Below, in pieces: positions 1 through 9,888 of a stretch of 64,000 bases of DNA. Origin of the DNA: Ornithinimicrobium tianjinense (GTDB lineage: Bacteria > Actinomycetota > Actinomycetes > Actinomycetales > Dermatophilaceae). The stretch's first letter is position 1. Each line of letters starts with the position of its first letter. The stretch lies in NCBI RefSeq assembly GCF_014636495.1, contig NZ_BMEM01000001.1, positions 1,442,471 through 1,506,470 of the forward strand, read 5' to 3'. A model generated the notes under the pieces. It was not told the DNA's origin and ran no database searches. It worked only from the letters and a program-made list of their open reading frames with translations. The translations under genes were made by a program, and so were the position numbers.

Positions 1-2
1 AG

Positions 3-347
3 GCCGTCGGCTCGGAGATGACGGTGGACTTCGAGCTGGACGGGCGTCCTTTCCTGGCGCTCAACGGAGGACCGCAGTTCACCTTCAACGAGGCCGTCTC
101 GATCGTGGTCCGCACCCAGGGCCAGGAGGAGACCGACCGCTACTGGGAGTCGCTGCTGGAGGGCGGTGGAGAGCCGTCCGCGTGCGGCTGGCTCAAGGAC
201 CGCTTCGGCCTGTCCTGGCAGGTGGTGCCCGAGGAGCTGGACGCGCTGCTGTCGGACCCCGACCCTGACCGAGCGCGCCGAGCCATGCAGGCGATGCTCG
301 GGCAGGTGAAGATCGACATCGCCGAGATCCAGGCCGCCGCCGGCTGA
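3..347 (+). CDS. VOC-superfamily (PhnB-like) protein, 5' end outside window
   Basis: The window opens inside this gene: the frame is already open from base 3, reading AVGSE before the Met at 18, so that Met is not the true start and roughly the first 40 residues are missing. The visible part contains ALNGGPQFTFNEAVS and CGWLKDRFGLSWQVVP, which are typical of the PhnB / 3-demethylubiquinone-9 3-methyltransferase-like branch of the VOC (glyoxalase/bleomycin-resistance) fold. Members are usually about 155 residues, cytosolic and of unknown substrate. The stop at 345-347 is followed by a gap of 77 bases before the tRNA. Family assignment is good; no specific reaction can be claimed. Confidence 0.8.
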   Translation, partial: AVGSEMTVDFELDGRPFLALNGGPQFTFNEAVSIVVRTQGQEETDRYWESLLEGGGEPSACGWLKDRFGLSWQVVPEELDALLSDPDPDRARRAMQAMLGQVKIDIAEIQAAAG

Positions 348-424
348 GCCGGGCGCCACGACCGGGGCCGGATTCGGTGACCGGGACCGGCATGGGTTAT
401 CTTTGTCCCTGCCCATCCGGGCCT

Positions 425-498
<74 letters not shown>

Positions 499-517
499 CC
501 GAGAGAAGTAGCAGGTC

Positions 518-552
518 AGAGGCGGTTTCGGAGAGATCCGAAGCCGCCTCTT
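518..552 (+). terminator. Hairpin terminator after tRNA-Pro
   Basis: An inverted repeat pairs AGAGGCGGTTTCGG (518-531) with CCGAAGCCGCCTCTT (538-552), with one G-T wobble and a six-base loop. There is no T-tract, as is usual for actinobacterial terminators. It ends the tRNA transcript. Confidence 0.75.
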
Positions 553-612
553 GACGTCTGCGGCGATGTGGACGAGGTGACTCATGTGGTCAGGCGTGAT
601 CCTCGCGACCCC

Positions 613-618
613 TAGACT
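613..618 (+). promoter_or_regulatory. Leaderless -10 box for CDP-alcohol phosphatidyltransferase gene
   Basis: TAGACT lies 6 nt before the ATG at 625, leaving no room for a ribosome-binding site, so the mRNA probably starts at or next to the start codon. Confidence 0.7.
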
Positions 619-624
619 GGCCGC

Positions 625-1257
625 ATGACGATGGGCACGGGGGTCGACGGCGGTCGCCGACCGTCACCGCGGCCCGCCGGACAGGTCGACCGGGTGGTCA
701 CGCTTCCCAACGCGCTGAGCGTCGTGCGACTTCTGCTCCTCCCGGTCTTCGTCTGGCTCCTGCTCGAGGGCCGGCTGGTGGCGGCCGGAGGGGTGCTCGC
801 GCTCTCCGGGCTGACCGACTACCTGGACGGGCGCATCGCGCGTGCCTACGGGTTGGTGAGCCGTGTGGGCCAGATCCTGGACCCGGTCGCGGACCGCCTG
901 TACATCGCGACCACCCTGCTGGGACTGGCCTGGGCCAGCGTCATCCCGTGGTGGCTCGTGGTGGTGCTCATGGCGCGCGACGCCTTCGTGCTGGCCCTGT
1001 ACCCCGTCGTGCGCAGGCACCGCCTGCCTATACCTGAGGTGGACTTCACCGGCAAGACGGCGACGTTCAGCCTGCTCGCGGCCTTCCCCCTGCTGGTGCT
1101 GGGGGCCGTCACCGGCTGGTGGACCGTCGCGGCGCGGGTGGTGGGTTGGGCGCTCGTCTGGTGGGGCATCGCGTTCTACTGGGTGGCTGGCGGGGTCTAC
1201 GCCTGGCAGGTCCGACACATGGTGGGGCAACGCCGCGCGCAGGAGGTGCCACGATGA
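625..1257 (+). CDS. CDP-alcohol phosphatidyltransferase family protein
   Basis: This 210-residue membrane enzyme transfers a phosphatidyl group from CDP-diacylglycerol to an alcohol. The complete signature is present: D65-x2-D68-G69-x2-A72-R73-x8-G82-x3-D86-x3-D90, which binds the metal pair and CDP-lipid. Hydrophobic segments flank it at about 30-60 and 95-200. It is the first gene of a four-gene overlapping operon with DUF881, small basic protein and DUF881, the same order as Rv1822-Rv1825 in M. tuberculosis, where this gene is called pgsA2. The acceptor alcohol cannot be read from sequence; phosphatidylglycerophosphate synthesis is possible but unproven. The start is fixed by the leaderless -10 box. 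Confidence 0.9.
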   Translation: MTMGTGVDGGRRPSPRPAGQVDRVVTLPNALSVVRLLLLPVFVWLLLEGRLVAAGGVLALSGLTDYLDGRIARAYGLVSRVGQILDPVADRLYIATTLLGLAWASVIPWWLVVVLMARDAFVLALYPVVRRHRLPIPEVDFTGKTATFSLLAAFPLLVLGAVTGWWTVAARVVGWALVWWGIAFYWVAGGVYAWQVRHMVGQRRAQEVPR

Positions 1258-2141
1258 GGTGGCCGTCCGTCAAGCGCGGGGAGCGGGACCCGAACCCGGC
1301 CGCGTCCATGGCTCTCCTCGACGAGGTCCTCGACCCACCTGTCGGGCCCGGGTACCACTCCGCTGCGCAGGCCCGGGCGGCGGCCGGTCTGGCCCCGTCC
1401 TCGGGCCTCAACACCCTCCTGATGTTCGTCGTCGCGCTCGCCCTAGGGTTCCTGGTCACGATCGCCGCGGTGACGCTGCGCGCACCTGATCCCGCAGCCT
1501 CCGCGACGCGAGCAGAGCTGATCACGCGGATCGAGGACGCGCAGGCGGCCGGCGACGACCAGGTCCGGCGTGTCGAGGCGCTGCGGGCCGAGATCCTGGC
1601 CCTGGAGCAGCAGCAGGCCCGCACCGCGGAGGGCGCTGAGGGGGAACGGGTCATCGCCGCGACCGCGCTCAACGCCGGCGCCCAGGCCGTGCAGGGCCCG
1701 GGTGTCGTGGTCACCCTGGAGGACGCGAGACGCGCGACCGACGAGGCGCCGGGCGAGGAGCGCCAGCCGGAGAGGGTCAACGCGCGCGATCTCCAGCTCG
1801 TCGTCAACGGGCTGTGGTCGGCCGGCGCCGAGGCGATCTCGGTGAACGAGCACCGTATGACGAGCACCTCTGCCATCCGTTTCGCCGGCGAGGCCGTCAT
1901 CGTAGACTTCCGTGGCCTGACCCCGCCGTACGTGGTGAAGGCGATCGGTGACCCTGAGAGACTGGCCGCCGAGACCTCGTCCGGACTTACCGGTGCCTAC
2001 CTCGAGGAGCTGCGCCGCCAGCTGGGCCTCGGGGCGACCGTGAGCGCGAGCGACTCGATCACGATCGGTGCGGCGGAGCGGCTGACCACACGGGTGGCGG
2101 AGGAGTCCGGCACCGACACGCAGACTGAGGAGAACCGATGA
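1254..2141 (+). CDS. DUF881 family membrane-anchored protein (first copy)
   Basis: I place the start at ATG 1254, which overlaps the previous stop as ATGA and has the strong ribosome-binding site GGAGGT just upstream; a longer open frame exists but would overlap the phosphatidyltransferase. The 295-residue product has a cytoplasmic N-terminus, one transmembrane helix at about residues 51-76, a short coiled-coil-like stretch at about 85-120 rich in E, A, R and Q, then a DUF881 domain ending in ITIGAAERLTTRVAEE. DUF881 proteins come in pairs around a small basic membrane protein in Gram-positives. Their function is unknown, and a cell-envelope or division role is only inference from neighbours. 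Confidence 0.88.
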   Translation: MRWPSVKRGERDPNPAASMALLDEVLDPPVGPGYHSAAQARAAAGLAPSSGLNTLLMFVVALALGFLVTIAAVTLRAPDPAASATRAELITRIEDAQAAGDDQVRRVEALRAEILALEQQQARTAEGAEGERVIAATALNAGAQAVQGPGVVVTLEDARRATDEAPGEERQPERVNARDLQLVVNGLWSAGAEAISVNEHRMTSTSAIRFAGEAVIVDFRGLTPPYVVKAIGDPERLAAETSSGLTGAYLEELRRQLGLGATVSASDSITIGAAERLTTRVAEESGTDTQTEENR

Positions 2142-2470
2142 TCCCGCTCCTGGGACTGGTCGCGGGCGTCGTGCTCGGCCTGGTGCTGAGCCCGGAGGTG
2201 CCCGCCTGGCTCTCTCCCTATCTGCCCATCGCGGTGATCGCCGCGCTGGACGCGGTCTTCGGTGCCCTGCGCGCGGCCCTCGAGGGGATCTTCAACGACC
2301 GGGTGTTCGTCATCTCCTTCCTCTCCAACGTCGTCGTGGCCGCGCTGATCGTCTTCCTCGGCAACCAGCTGGGCGTGGGGGCTCAGCTGTCGACCGGTGT
2401 CGTCGTCGTCCTCGGCCTGCGCATCTTCTCCAACGTGGCGGCCATCCGGCGGCACCTGCTGGGGGCCTGA
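2138..2470 (+). CDS. sbp: Small basic protein (DUF1290), membrane
   Basis: The 110-residue protein is almost entirely hydrophobic, with three predicted membrane helices at about 3-18, 28-48 and 58-100. The central segment PYLPIAVIAALDAVFGALRA is characteristic of the DUF1290 / small basic protein family (Rv1824 type; the family also occurs in Firmicutes). It overlaps the upstream DUF881 gene by ATGA and the downstream one by one base (TGATG), so the three products are probably made together. No biochemical role is established. Confidence 0.88.
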   Translation: MIPLLGLVAGVVLGLVLSPEVPAWLSPYLPIAVIAALDAVFGALRAALEGIFNDRVFVISFLSNVVVAALIVFLGNQLGVGAQLSTGVVVVLGLRIFSNVAAIRRHLLGA

Positions 2471-3573
2471 TGGCGGGTCGCAAGAAGCGTTCCAAGTCCT
2501 ACGGGTCGCGACGCCGCCCGGCCGCGCGACCCAGGACCACCCCGCCCGCACCGCCCGTCGAGGAGCCGAGCCTCGCGGAGGACCCGGCGGTCGACGAGCC
2601 CGCGGAGCCCTCCGACCCCGGGCTGGACGCGTCGGACGGGCAGGCTGCGGACGCGCCCGAGGCCGAGCCGGTGGAGACTGCGGAGCCGTCCGACCCCGAG
2701 CCGGACCCGTCGGACCCGCCGGCGGGGGAGAGGCTCGCCGAGCCCGACCCGGATCGGCCCGCGGACCCGGCGTCGGTGGCGAAGCCGGCCCGACGACCGC
2801 TGCTGCCGCGCGTGCGCCGCAGGCCGGTCGCGCCGGCGCCGACCCCTGACGAGGCCCGCCGCCGGCTGTTCCGGATGAGCCGCCCCAGCATCAACCGGGG
2901 GCAGCTCCTCGCGGCGGGCCTGACCCTCCTGCTCGGACTGGCGCTCGTGGTGCAGGTGCGCAGCACAGGGGAGACCGGCCTGAGCCAGCTCCGGCAGAGC
3001 GAGCTGGTGGCGCTCCTCGACGACGCCTCCTCCCGCGTCGACGCCCTGCAGCGCGAGGTCAACGCGCTGGAGCGGGACAAGGAGCGGCTCCAGGGGGAGC
3101 AGGGTGGTGCGGCGGCGTTGGAGGCTGCCCAGCAGCGGTTGGACTCCTACGAGATCCTCGCCGGCAGCGTCCCCGTCGAAGGACCCGGGATCAGCGTCTT
3201 CGTCAACGACCCGGAGAGGGCCATCACGCAGACGATGCTCCTCGACGGGATCCAGGAGCTGCGGGACGCAGGTGCCGAGGCGATCCAGATCGGCGGCACG
3301 CGGGTGGTGGCGTCCAGCTATGTCGGCAGCACGTCGGACGGGCGGGTCACCCTCGACGGGCAGGCGATCGCCCAGCCGATGCGCATCCTGGCGATCGGGG
3401 ACTCGCACACGCTCTCGGGGGCGATGGCGATCCCGGGTGGCTTCTCCGACAGCCTGCGGGGCGTGGGCGCCGACGTCGAGGTGACCGAGCACGACAGCGT
3501 CCAGATCGATGCCGTGCGTGAGCTGACAGACCCCCGCTACGCTCGTCCGGTCCCTGCCTCGCAGGCGCCCTGA
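2470..3573 (+). CDS. DUF881 family membrane-anchored protein (second copy)
   Basis: This 367-residue paralogue of the 1254-2141 product differs by a long acidic, Pro/Ala/Asp/Glu-rich cytoplasmic N-terminus (residues about 20-120) preceded by a very basic start (MAGRKKRSKSYGSRRR). One membrane helix lies at about 143-160, followed by a coiled-coil segment (about 170-210) and the DUF881 domain. It is the last gene of the overlapping operon. Equivalent to the Rv1825 position. The disordered N-terminus could be a docking or phosphorylation segment, but nothing in the sequence proves that. Confidence 0.87.
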   Translation: MAGRKKRSKSYGSRRRPAARPRTTPPAPPVEEPSLAEDPAVDEPAEPSDPGLDASDGQAADAPEAEPVETAEPSDPEPDPSDPPAGERLAEPDPDRPADPASVAKPARRPLLPRVRRRPVAPAPTPDEARRRLFRMSRPSINRGQLLAAGLTLLLGLALVVQVRSTGETGLSQLRQSELVALLDDASSRVDALQREVNALERDKERLQGEQGGAAALEAAQQRLDSYEILAGSVPVEGPGISVFVNDPERAITQTMLLDGIQELRDAGAEAIQIGGTRVVASSYVGSTSDGRVTLDGQAIAQPMRILAIGDSHTLSGAMAIPGGFSDSLRGVGADVEVTEHDSVQIDAVRELTDPRYARPVPASQAP

Positions 3574-3582
3574 CCCCGGGCA

Positions 3583-3588
3583 TAAGGT
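3583..3588 (+). promoter_or_regulatory. -10 box of gcvH
   Basis: TAAGGT lies 62 nt before the gcvH ATG, so this gene, unlike its neighbours, would have a leader of about 55 nt carrying the ribosome-binding site GAGGAG. Confidence 0.5.
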
Positions 3589-3650
3589 AGGAGCCACCAC
3601 ACAGACGGCACGCGCCGGAGCGGCCGGATCTAACTCTGAGGAGATGGAGC

Positions 3651-4040
3651 ATGAGCGAGCTCACCTACCCTGACGACCTTCGTTACACGACCGACCACGA
3701 GTGGGTGCAGGACAAGGGCGAGGGCGTCGTCCGCATCGGTGTGACCTCCTACGCGGCCGACGCGCTGGGCGACATCGTCTACGTCTCCCTGCCGAGCGTG
3801 GGCGACACCCACAGCGCGGGCGACTCCGTCGGTGAGATCGAGTCCACCAAGTCGGTGAGCGACGTCTACGCTCCCGCCGCGGGCGAGGTCGTGGCCGCCA
3901 ACGAGGCGCTGGACAGCACCCCCGAGCTCGTCAACAGCGACCCGTACGGCGAGGGCTGGATGTACGAGGTGAAGCTCGCCGACGCGAGCGTGCTGGACTC
4001 CATGCTCGACGCTCAGGCCTACCAGGCCCAGCTCGACTGA
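3651..4040 (+). CDS. gcvH: Glycine cleavage system H protein
   Basis: The 129-residue lipoyl carrier shuttles the aminomethyl intermediate between GcvP, GcvT and Lpd. The lipoylated lysine is K67 in the motif EIESTKSVSDVYAP. The length is standard for the family. A GAGGAG ribosome-binding site precedes the ATG. In this genome, as in mycobacteria, gcvH sits apart from gcvT, in the DUF881-GarA block, with gcvP about 2.8 kb downstream. No riboswitch is evident in its own short leader, so glycine control may act on gcvP only. Confidence 0.97.
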   Translation: MSELTYPDDLRYTTDHEWVQDKGEGVVRIGVTSYAADALGDIVYVSLPSVGDTHSAGDSVGEIESTKSVSDVYAPAAGEVVAANEALDSTPELVNSDPYGEGWMYEVKLADASVLDSMLDAQAYQAQLD

Positions 4041-4068
4041 CCACCCCCACGGGGTCGGGCCCCTGCAC

Positions 4069-4074
4069 TAGAGT
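4069..4074 (+). promoter_or_regulatory. -10 box of the FHA (GarA-like) gene
   Basis: TAGAGT begins 54 nt before the GTG start. The predicted leader of about 40 nt contains the ribosome-binding site GAGGAAGG. Confidence 0.5.
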
Positions 4075-4122
4075 GGGGGCCCGCACCCGTCCCCCCTTCG
4101 ACGACGAGGAAGGTCTCACCCC

Positions 4123-4578
4123 GTGAGCGACCGCGACCGAGAGCACCACGACTTCGGCCACGACCCCGCGACCGCGCGCCTTCAGCGTGGTGGCGACCTG
4201 CCTCCTGCCGAGTACTCCTTCGACGACGAGCTCCCCAGGCTCTCCCCGGAGGACCAGCGGACGGTCGACGCGCTCCGCCCCGGCACCGCCCTCCTGATCG
4301 TGCTGCGCGGCCCCAACACGGGAGCCCGGTTCCTGCTCGACTCCGACGAGGTCAGCGCCGGGCGTCACCCGCAGAGTGACATCTTCCTCGACGACGTGAC
4401 CGTCTCCCGCCGGCACGCGGTCTTCGCCCGCTCCGGCGACGGCTACCAGGTGCGCGACGTGGGGTCGCTCAACGGCACCTACGTCAACCGGCAGCGCATC
4501 GACGAGGTGGTCCTGCAGCCCGGCGACGAGGTGCAGATCGGCAAGTTCCGCCTCGTGTACTACCTCGGACGCCAGTGA
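4123..4578 (+). CDS. garA: FHA-domain regulator of the GarA/OdhI group
   Basis: The 151-residue protein has a short N-terminal tail and a C-terminal FHA domain (about 55-148) with the phosphothreonine-binding residues G80-R81, S95-R96-R97-H98 and N117-G118-T119. The FHA part closely follows GarA/OdhI (for example SAGRHPQSDIFLDDVTVSRRHA and QIGKFRLVYYL), proteins that inhibit 2-oxoglutarate dehydrogenase and tune glutamate metabolism. Position between gcvH and a MerR gene matches Rv1827. The tail lacks the ETTSVF motif that PknB/PknG phosphorylate in known members; it has EYSFDDE in the comparable region. Control by phosphorylation is therefore uncertain. The start is GTG. Confidence 0.88.
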   Translation: MSDRDREHHDFGHDPATARLQRGGDLPPAEYSFDDELPRLSPEDQRTVDALRPGTALLIVLRGPNTGARFLLDSDEVSAGRHPQSDIFLDDVTVSRRHAVFARSGDGYQVRDVGSLNGTYVNRQRIDEVVLQPGDEVQIGKFRLVYYLGRQ

Positions 4579-5342
4579 CCTCTGCCGCTCGGGTCGAGCA
4601 GACCGGTGGGGAGGGGATCTCCATCGGGGCCGTCCTTCGGACTCTCCAGCCGGACTTCCCGGACCTGACGATCTCCAAGATCCGCTACCTCGAGACCGAG
4701 GGGCTGATCAGCCCCGAGCGCCGGTCCTCCGGCTACCGGTTGTTCAGCGACGGCGACGTCGCCCGCCTGCGTTTCATCCTGACCGCGCAGCGCGAGCGTT
4801 TCTGGCCCCTGAAGGTCATCCGGGACGCTCTGGACCGCCTCGATCAGGGGCTGGACGTCCCGGGTCTGACTGACGACGCCGAGCACCCCGTCGTCACCAC
4901 CCCCGCCCAGCCCGGGGACACCGGCCCGGGGCCGCAGGTGGCCGACCTGTCTGCGGCGGCACTGCGACGCCGACGCGCGGTCCGCCTCACCCCTGCAGAA
5001 CTGCGTGAGCGCACCGGACTCGACGTCGCCGCGTACGGCCAGCTCAAGGCCTTCGGCCTGCTGCGCACCGACTCCTCCGGCCGCCACCACGCCGACGACC
5101 TGGACGTGGCGACCGCGGCTGCGGCCCTGGCTGGCTACGGGCTCGAGGCGCGACACCTCCGCTCGTTCCGCATCGGGGCCGACCGTGAGATCAGCCTGGC
5201 ACGCCAGGTCGTGGAGCCACGCCGACGTCGGCAGGCGCGCGGCGCTTCCGGGCCGGACCCCGCGGAGGTGGAGTCAGAGCTGCTCGCCGCGATGCTGGCG
5301 CTGCATGTAGCGCTGGTCCGCTCGAGTCTCGCCGAGGGCTGA
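4575..5342 (+). CDS. MerR-family transcriptional regulator (Rv1828/FtsR type)
   Basis: The GTG start overlaps the FHA gene stop (GTGA), so the two are co-transcribed. The 255-residue product has an N-terminal MerR winged helix at about 15-85 (ISIGAVL..LTISKIRYLETEGLISPERRSSGYRLFSDGDVARLRFI). There are no cysteines positioned for metal sensing. A second helical domain follows a linker rich in Pro and Gly. Its neighbours match Rv1828, whose corynebacterial relative FtsR activates ftsZ; that role is transferable only as a hypothesis. Confidence 0.87.
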   Translation: MTSAARVEQTGGEGISIGAVLRTLQPDFPDLTISKIRYLETEGLISPERRSSGYRLFSDGDVARLRFILTAQRERFWPLKVIRDALDRLDQGLDVPGLTDDAEHPVVTTPAQPGDTGPGPQVADLSAAALRRRRAVRLTPAELRERTGLDVAAYGQLKAFGLLRTDSSGRHHADDLDVATAAAALAGYGLEARHLRSFRIGADREISLARQVVEPRRRRQARGASGPDPAEVESELLAAMLALHVALVRSSLAEG

Positions 5343-5385
5343 TCCGGCGACGCGTGGGCGGCGGGCGTCTGCCGCCGGACGGGGG

Positions 5386-5391
5386 TACCGT
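5386..5391 (+). promoter_or_regulatory. Leaderless -10 box of bifunctional nuclease gene
   Basis: TACCGT is followed by 7 nt and then the GTG at 5399; this spacing decides the start. Confidence 0.6.
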
Positions 5392-5398
5392 TGATGGG

Positions 5399-5902
5399 GT
5401 GATCGAGCTCGACGTCCTCGGTGTCCGTGTGGAGATGCCCACCAACAGTCCCATCGTGCTCCTGCGCGAGCGGGACGGGCAGCGGTACGTCCCGATCTGG
5501 ATCGGTGCGCCCGAGGCCACCGCCATCGCGTACGCCCAGCAGGGTGTGGAACCGCCACGGCCGCTCACCCACGACCTGATGGCGACCATGATCACCTCGC
5601 TCGGCCGCACCCTGGAGGCCGTGCACATCACTTCGGTGGAGGAGAACGTCTTCTACGCCGAGCTCCACTTCGACCACGGCGTCGTGATCTCCGCCCGGCC
5701 GTCCGACGCGATCGCCCTCGCGCTACGCACCGGGACCGCCATCGCGGCGACCGAGACTCTGGTGGACGAGGTCGGGATCGCCATGGCGGTCGAGGAGGAG
5801 GACGAGGTGGAGCGGTTCAAGGAGTTCCTCGACCAGGTCTCGGCGGAGGACTTCGAGGCTCCGGGCGGCCCTGAGGAGGGTCGGTCAGGAGGTGCGGCGT
5901 GA
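5399..5902 (+). CDS. Bifunctional nuclease family protein (DUF151)
   Basis: I choose GTG 5399 (protein begins MIELDVLGVRVEMPTN) because family members begin this way and a -10 box lies 7 nt upstream; the frame is open further upstream to 5354. The 167-residue product contains the family core RYVPIWIGAPEATAIAYAQQGVEPPRPLTHDL and RPSDAIALALRTG. Some family members show RNase/DNase activity in plants and bacteria. It lies between two MerR genes exactly as Rv1829 does. Cytosolic; substrate unknown. Confidence 0.88.
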   Translation: MIELDVLGVRVEMPTNSPIVLLRERDGQRYVPIWIGAPEATAIAYAQQGVEPPRPLTHDLMATMITSLGRTLEAVHITSVEENVFYAELHFDHGVVISARPSDAIALALRTGTAIAATETLVDEVGIAMAVEEEDEVERFKEFLDQVSAEDFEAPGGPEEGRSGGAA

Positions 5903-5958
5903 GTGGGGACACACCTGGCCCCGGCGCGTCGGTCGTTGACCCCGTGGACGGGGCCGCC

Positions 5959-5964
5959 TACGGT
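5959..5964 (+). promoter_or_regulatory. Candidate -10 box of second MerR gene
   Basis: TACGGT precedes a predicted leader of about 75 nt that contains the 9-bp repeat array at 5982-6017. It may be autoregulated by the MerR protein encoded downstream. Confidence 0.45.
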
Positions 5965-5981
5965 CTAGCTGTGCACAAGTT

Positions 5982-6017
5982 GCACACGACTCACACGAGT
6001 CACACGAGTCACACCGA
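5982..6017 (+). repeat. Four tandem 9-bp repeats in MerR gene leader
   Basis: The units read GCACACGAC, TCACACGAG, TCACACGAG and TCACACCGA without spacers. They begin about 20 nt after the -10 box and end 30 nt before the GTG start, a position suited to an operator or to an RNA-level switch. Confidence 0.75.
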
Positions 6018-6047
6018 TCGCGCAAACGTCCTAGGTGAGGAGAACCG

Positions 6048-6617
6048 GTGAGCGCTGGCGCAGACGTCCCCGGCACGCAGGTTCCGGCGCAGGGTGTCCT
6101 CTTCACCGAGGACACGCCGGCCATGGACGAGACCATCGGTTTCCGCGGCCCCACGGCGTGCGGAGCCGCAGGCGTGACCTACCGCCAGCTGGACTACTGG
6201 GCCCGCACCGGCCTGCTCGAGCCCTCCGTGCGCAACCCCAGCGGGTCCGGCACGCAGCGCCTCTACAGCTTCCGGGACATCCTGGTGCTCAAGATCATCA
6301 AGCGGCTCCTCGACACCGGCGTCTCGCTCCAGCAGATCCGGGTGGCGGTCACGGCGCTGCGTGAGCGCGGCGTCCAGGATCTCGCGCGGATCACCCTCAT
6401 GAGCGACGGCGCCAGCGTGTACGAGTGCACCAGCGACGACGAGGTGATCGACCTCGTCCGCGGGGGCCAGGGGGTCTTCGGTATCGCCGTCGGCAGCGTC
6501 TGGCGCGAGGTCGAGGGGCAGCTGGCCGAGCTGCCCAGCGAGCGAGCCGGCGACCCGGTCGCGGAGCACCCGGGCGACGAGCTCTCCGCACGGCGTCGGG
6601 CACGCAAGACCTCCTGA
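6048..6617 (+). CDS. MerR-family transcriptional regulator (Rv1830/ResR position)
   Basis: The 189-residue protein starts at GTG 6048 behind the ribosome-binding site GTGAGGAG. The winged helix spans about residues 29-100 (FRGPTACGAAGVTYRQLDYWARTGLLEPSVRNPSGSGTQRLYSFRDILVLKIIKRLL), followed by a small domain (SVYECTSDDEVIDLVRGGQGVFGIAVGSVWREVEGQL) shared with Rv1830-type regulators. In mycobacteria that protein (ResR/McdR) affects growth and division. It is monocistronic and lies just upstream of the glycine riboswitch and gcvP; whether it controls gcvP is not shown by the sequence. Confidence 0.87.
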   Translation: MSAGADVPGTQVPAQGVLFTEDTPAMDETIGFRGPTACGAAGVTYRQLDYWARTGLLEPSVRNPSGSGTQRLYSFRDILVLKIIKRLLDTGVSLQQIRVAVTALRERGVQDLARITLMSDGASVYECTSDDEVIDLVRGGQGVFGIAVGSVWREVEGQLAELPSERAGDPVAEHPGDELSARRRARKTS

Positions 6618-6670
6618 CCCGCACGACCAACGCGGCGGACAGGTGCCTCTCCAGCCCGGGACGGGACTGG

Positions 6671-6676
6671 TAGATT
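6671..6676 (+). promoter_or_regulatory. -10 box of the gcvP riboswitch transcript
   Basis: TAGATT lies about 15 nt before the first pairing strand of the riboswitch. Confidence 0.55.
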
Positions 6677-6689
6677 GGTGCCGCCGACG

Positions 6690-6848
6690 ATCCCGCGAGC
6701 GAGAGACCCTGACCATCCCGGTAGGGCGCCGAAGGGGCAAACTCCCCGTCAAGCTCTCAGGCGAAGAGGACCTCGCGGGTCAGGCAACTCTGGAACGTCG
6801 GGCGCTGCCGCCTGACGGACAGAGGGGGATGGTCTACCCCGCTGTCCG
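6690..6848 (+). promoter_or_regulatory. Glycine riboswitch controlling gcvP
   Basis: The aptamer closing stem CCCGCGAG (about 6692-6699) pairs with CTCGCGGG (about 6772-6779). Inside are the hallmark glycine-aptamer blocks GAGAGACC, GGCGCCGAAGGGGCAA and CTCTCAGGCGAAGAGGAC. Only one full aptamer is clear; the following ACTCTGG segment looks like the reduced second (ghost) aptamer. A perfect hairpin GGACAG...CTGTCC (6818-6848) ends about 14 nt before the gcvP ATG and is the likely expression platform, next to the AGGA ribosome-binding site. Glycine probably raises gcvP expression, as in known ON-switches. Confidence 0.88.
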
Positions 6849-6862
6849 TTAGGAACTCACCC

Positions 6863-9793
<2,931 letters not shown>

Positions 9794-9810
9794 CCCGGGG
9801 ACCGACCTGG

Positions 9811-9860
9811 TATGACGTGGGGTCCGGCGCGCAGAAAATGCGCGCCGGACCCTCGTCATA
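9811..9860 (+). terminator. Extended hairpin terminator after gcvP
   Basis: A perfect 14-bp stem, GGGTCCGGCGCGCA (9820-9833) with TGCGCGCCGGACCC (9839-9852), closes a GAAAA loop. It is extended by outer arms TATGACG (9811-9817) and CGTCATA (9854-9860), also perfectly complementary. There is no T-tract. Confidence 0.8.
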
Positions 9861-9888
9861 CCTGGGTCCGATGTGTTTGGATCGACGC

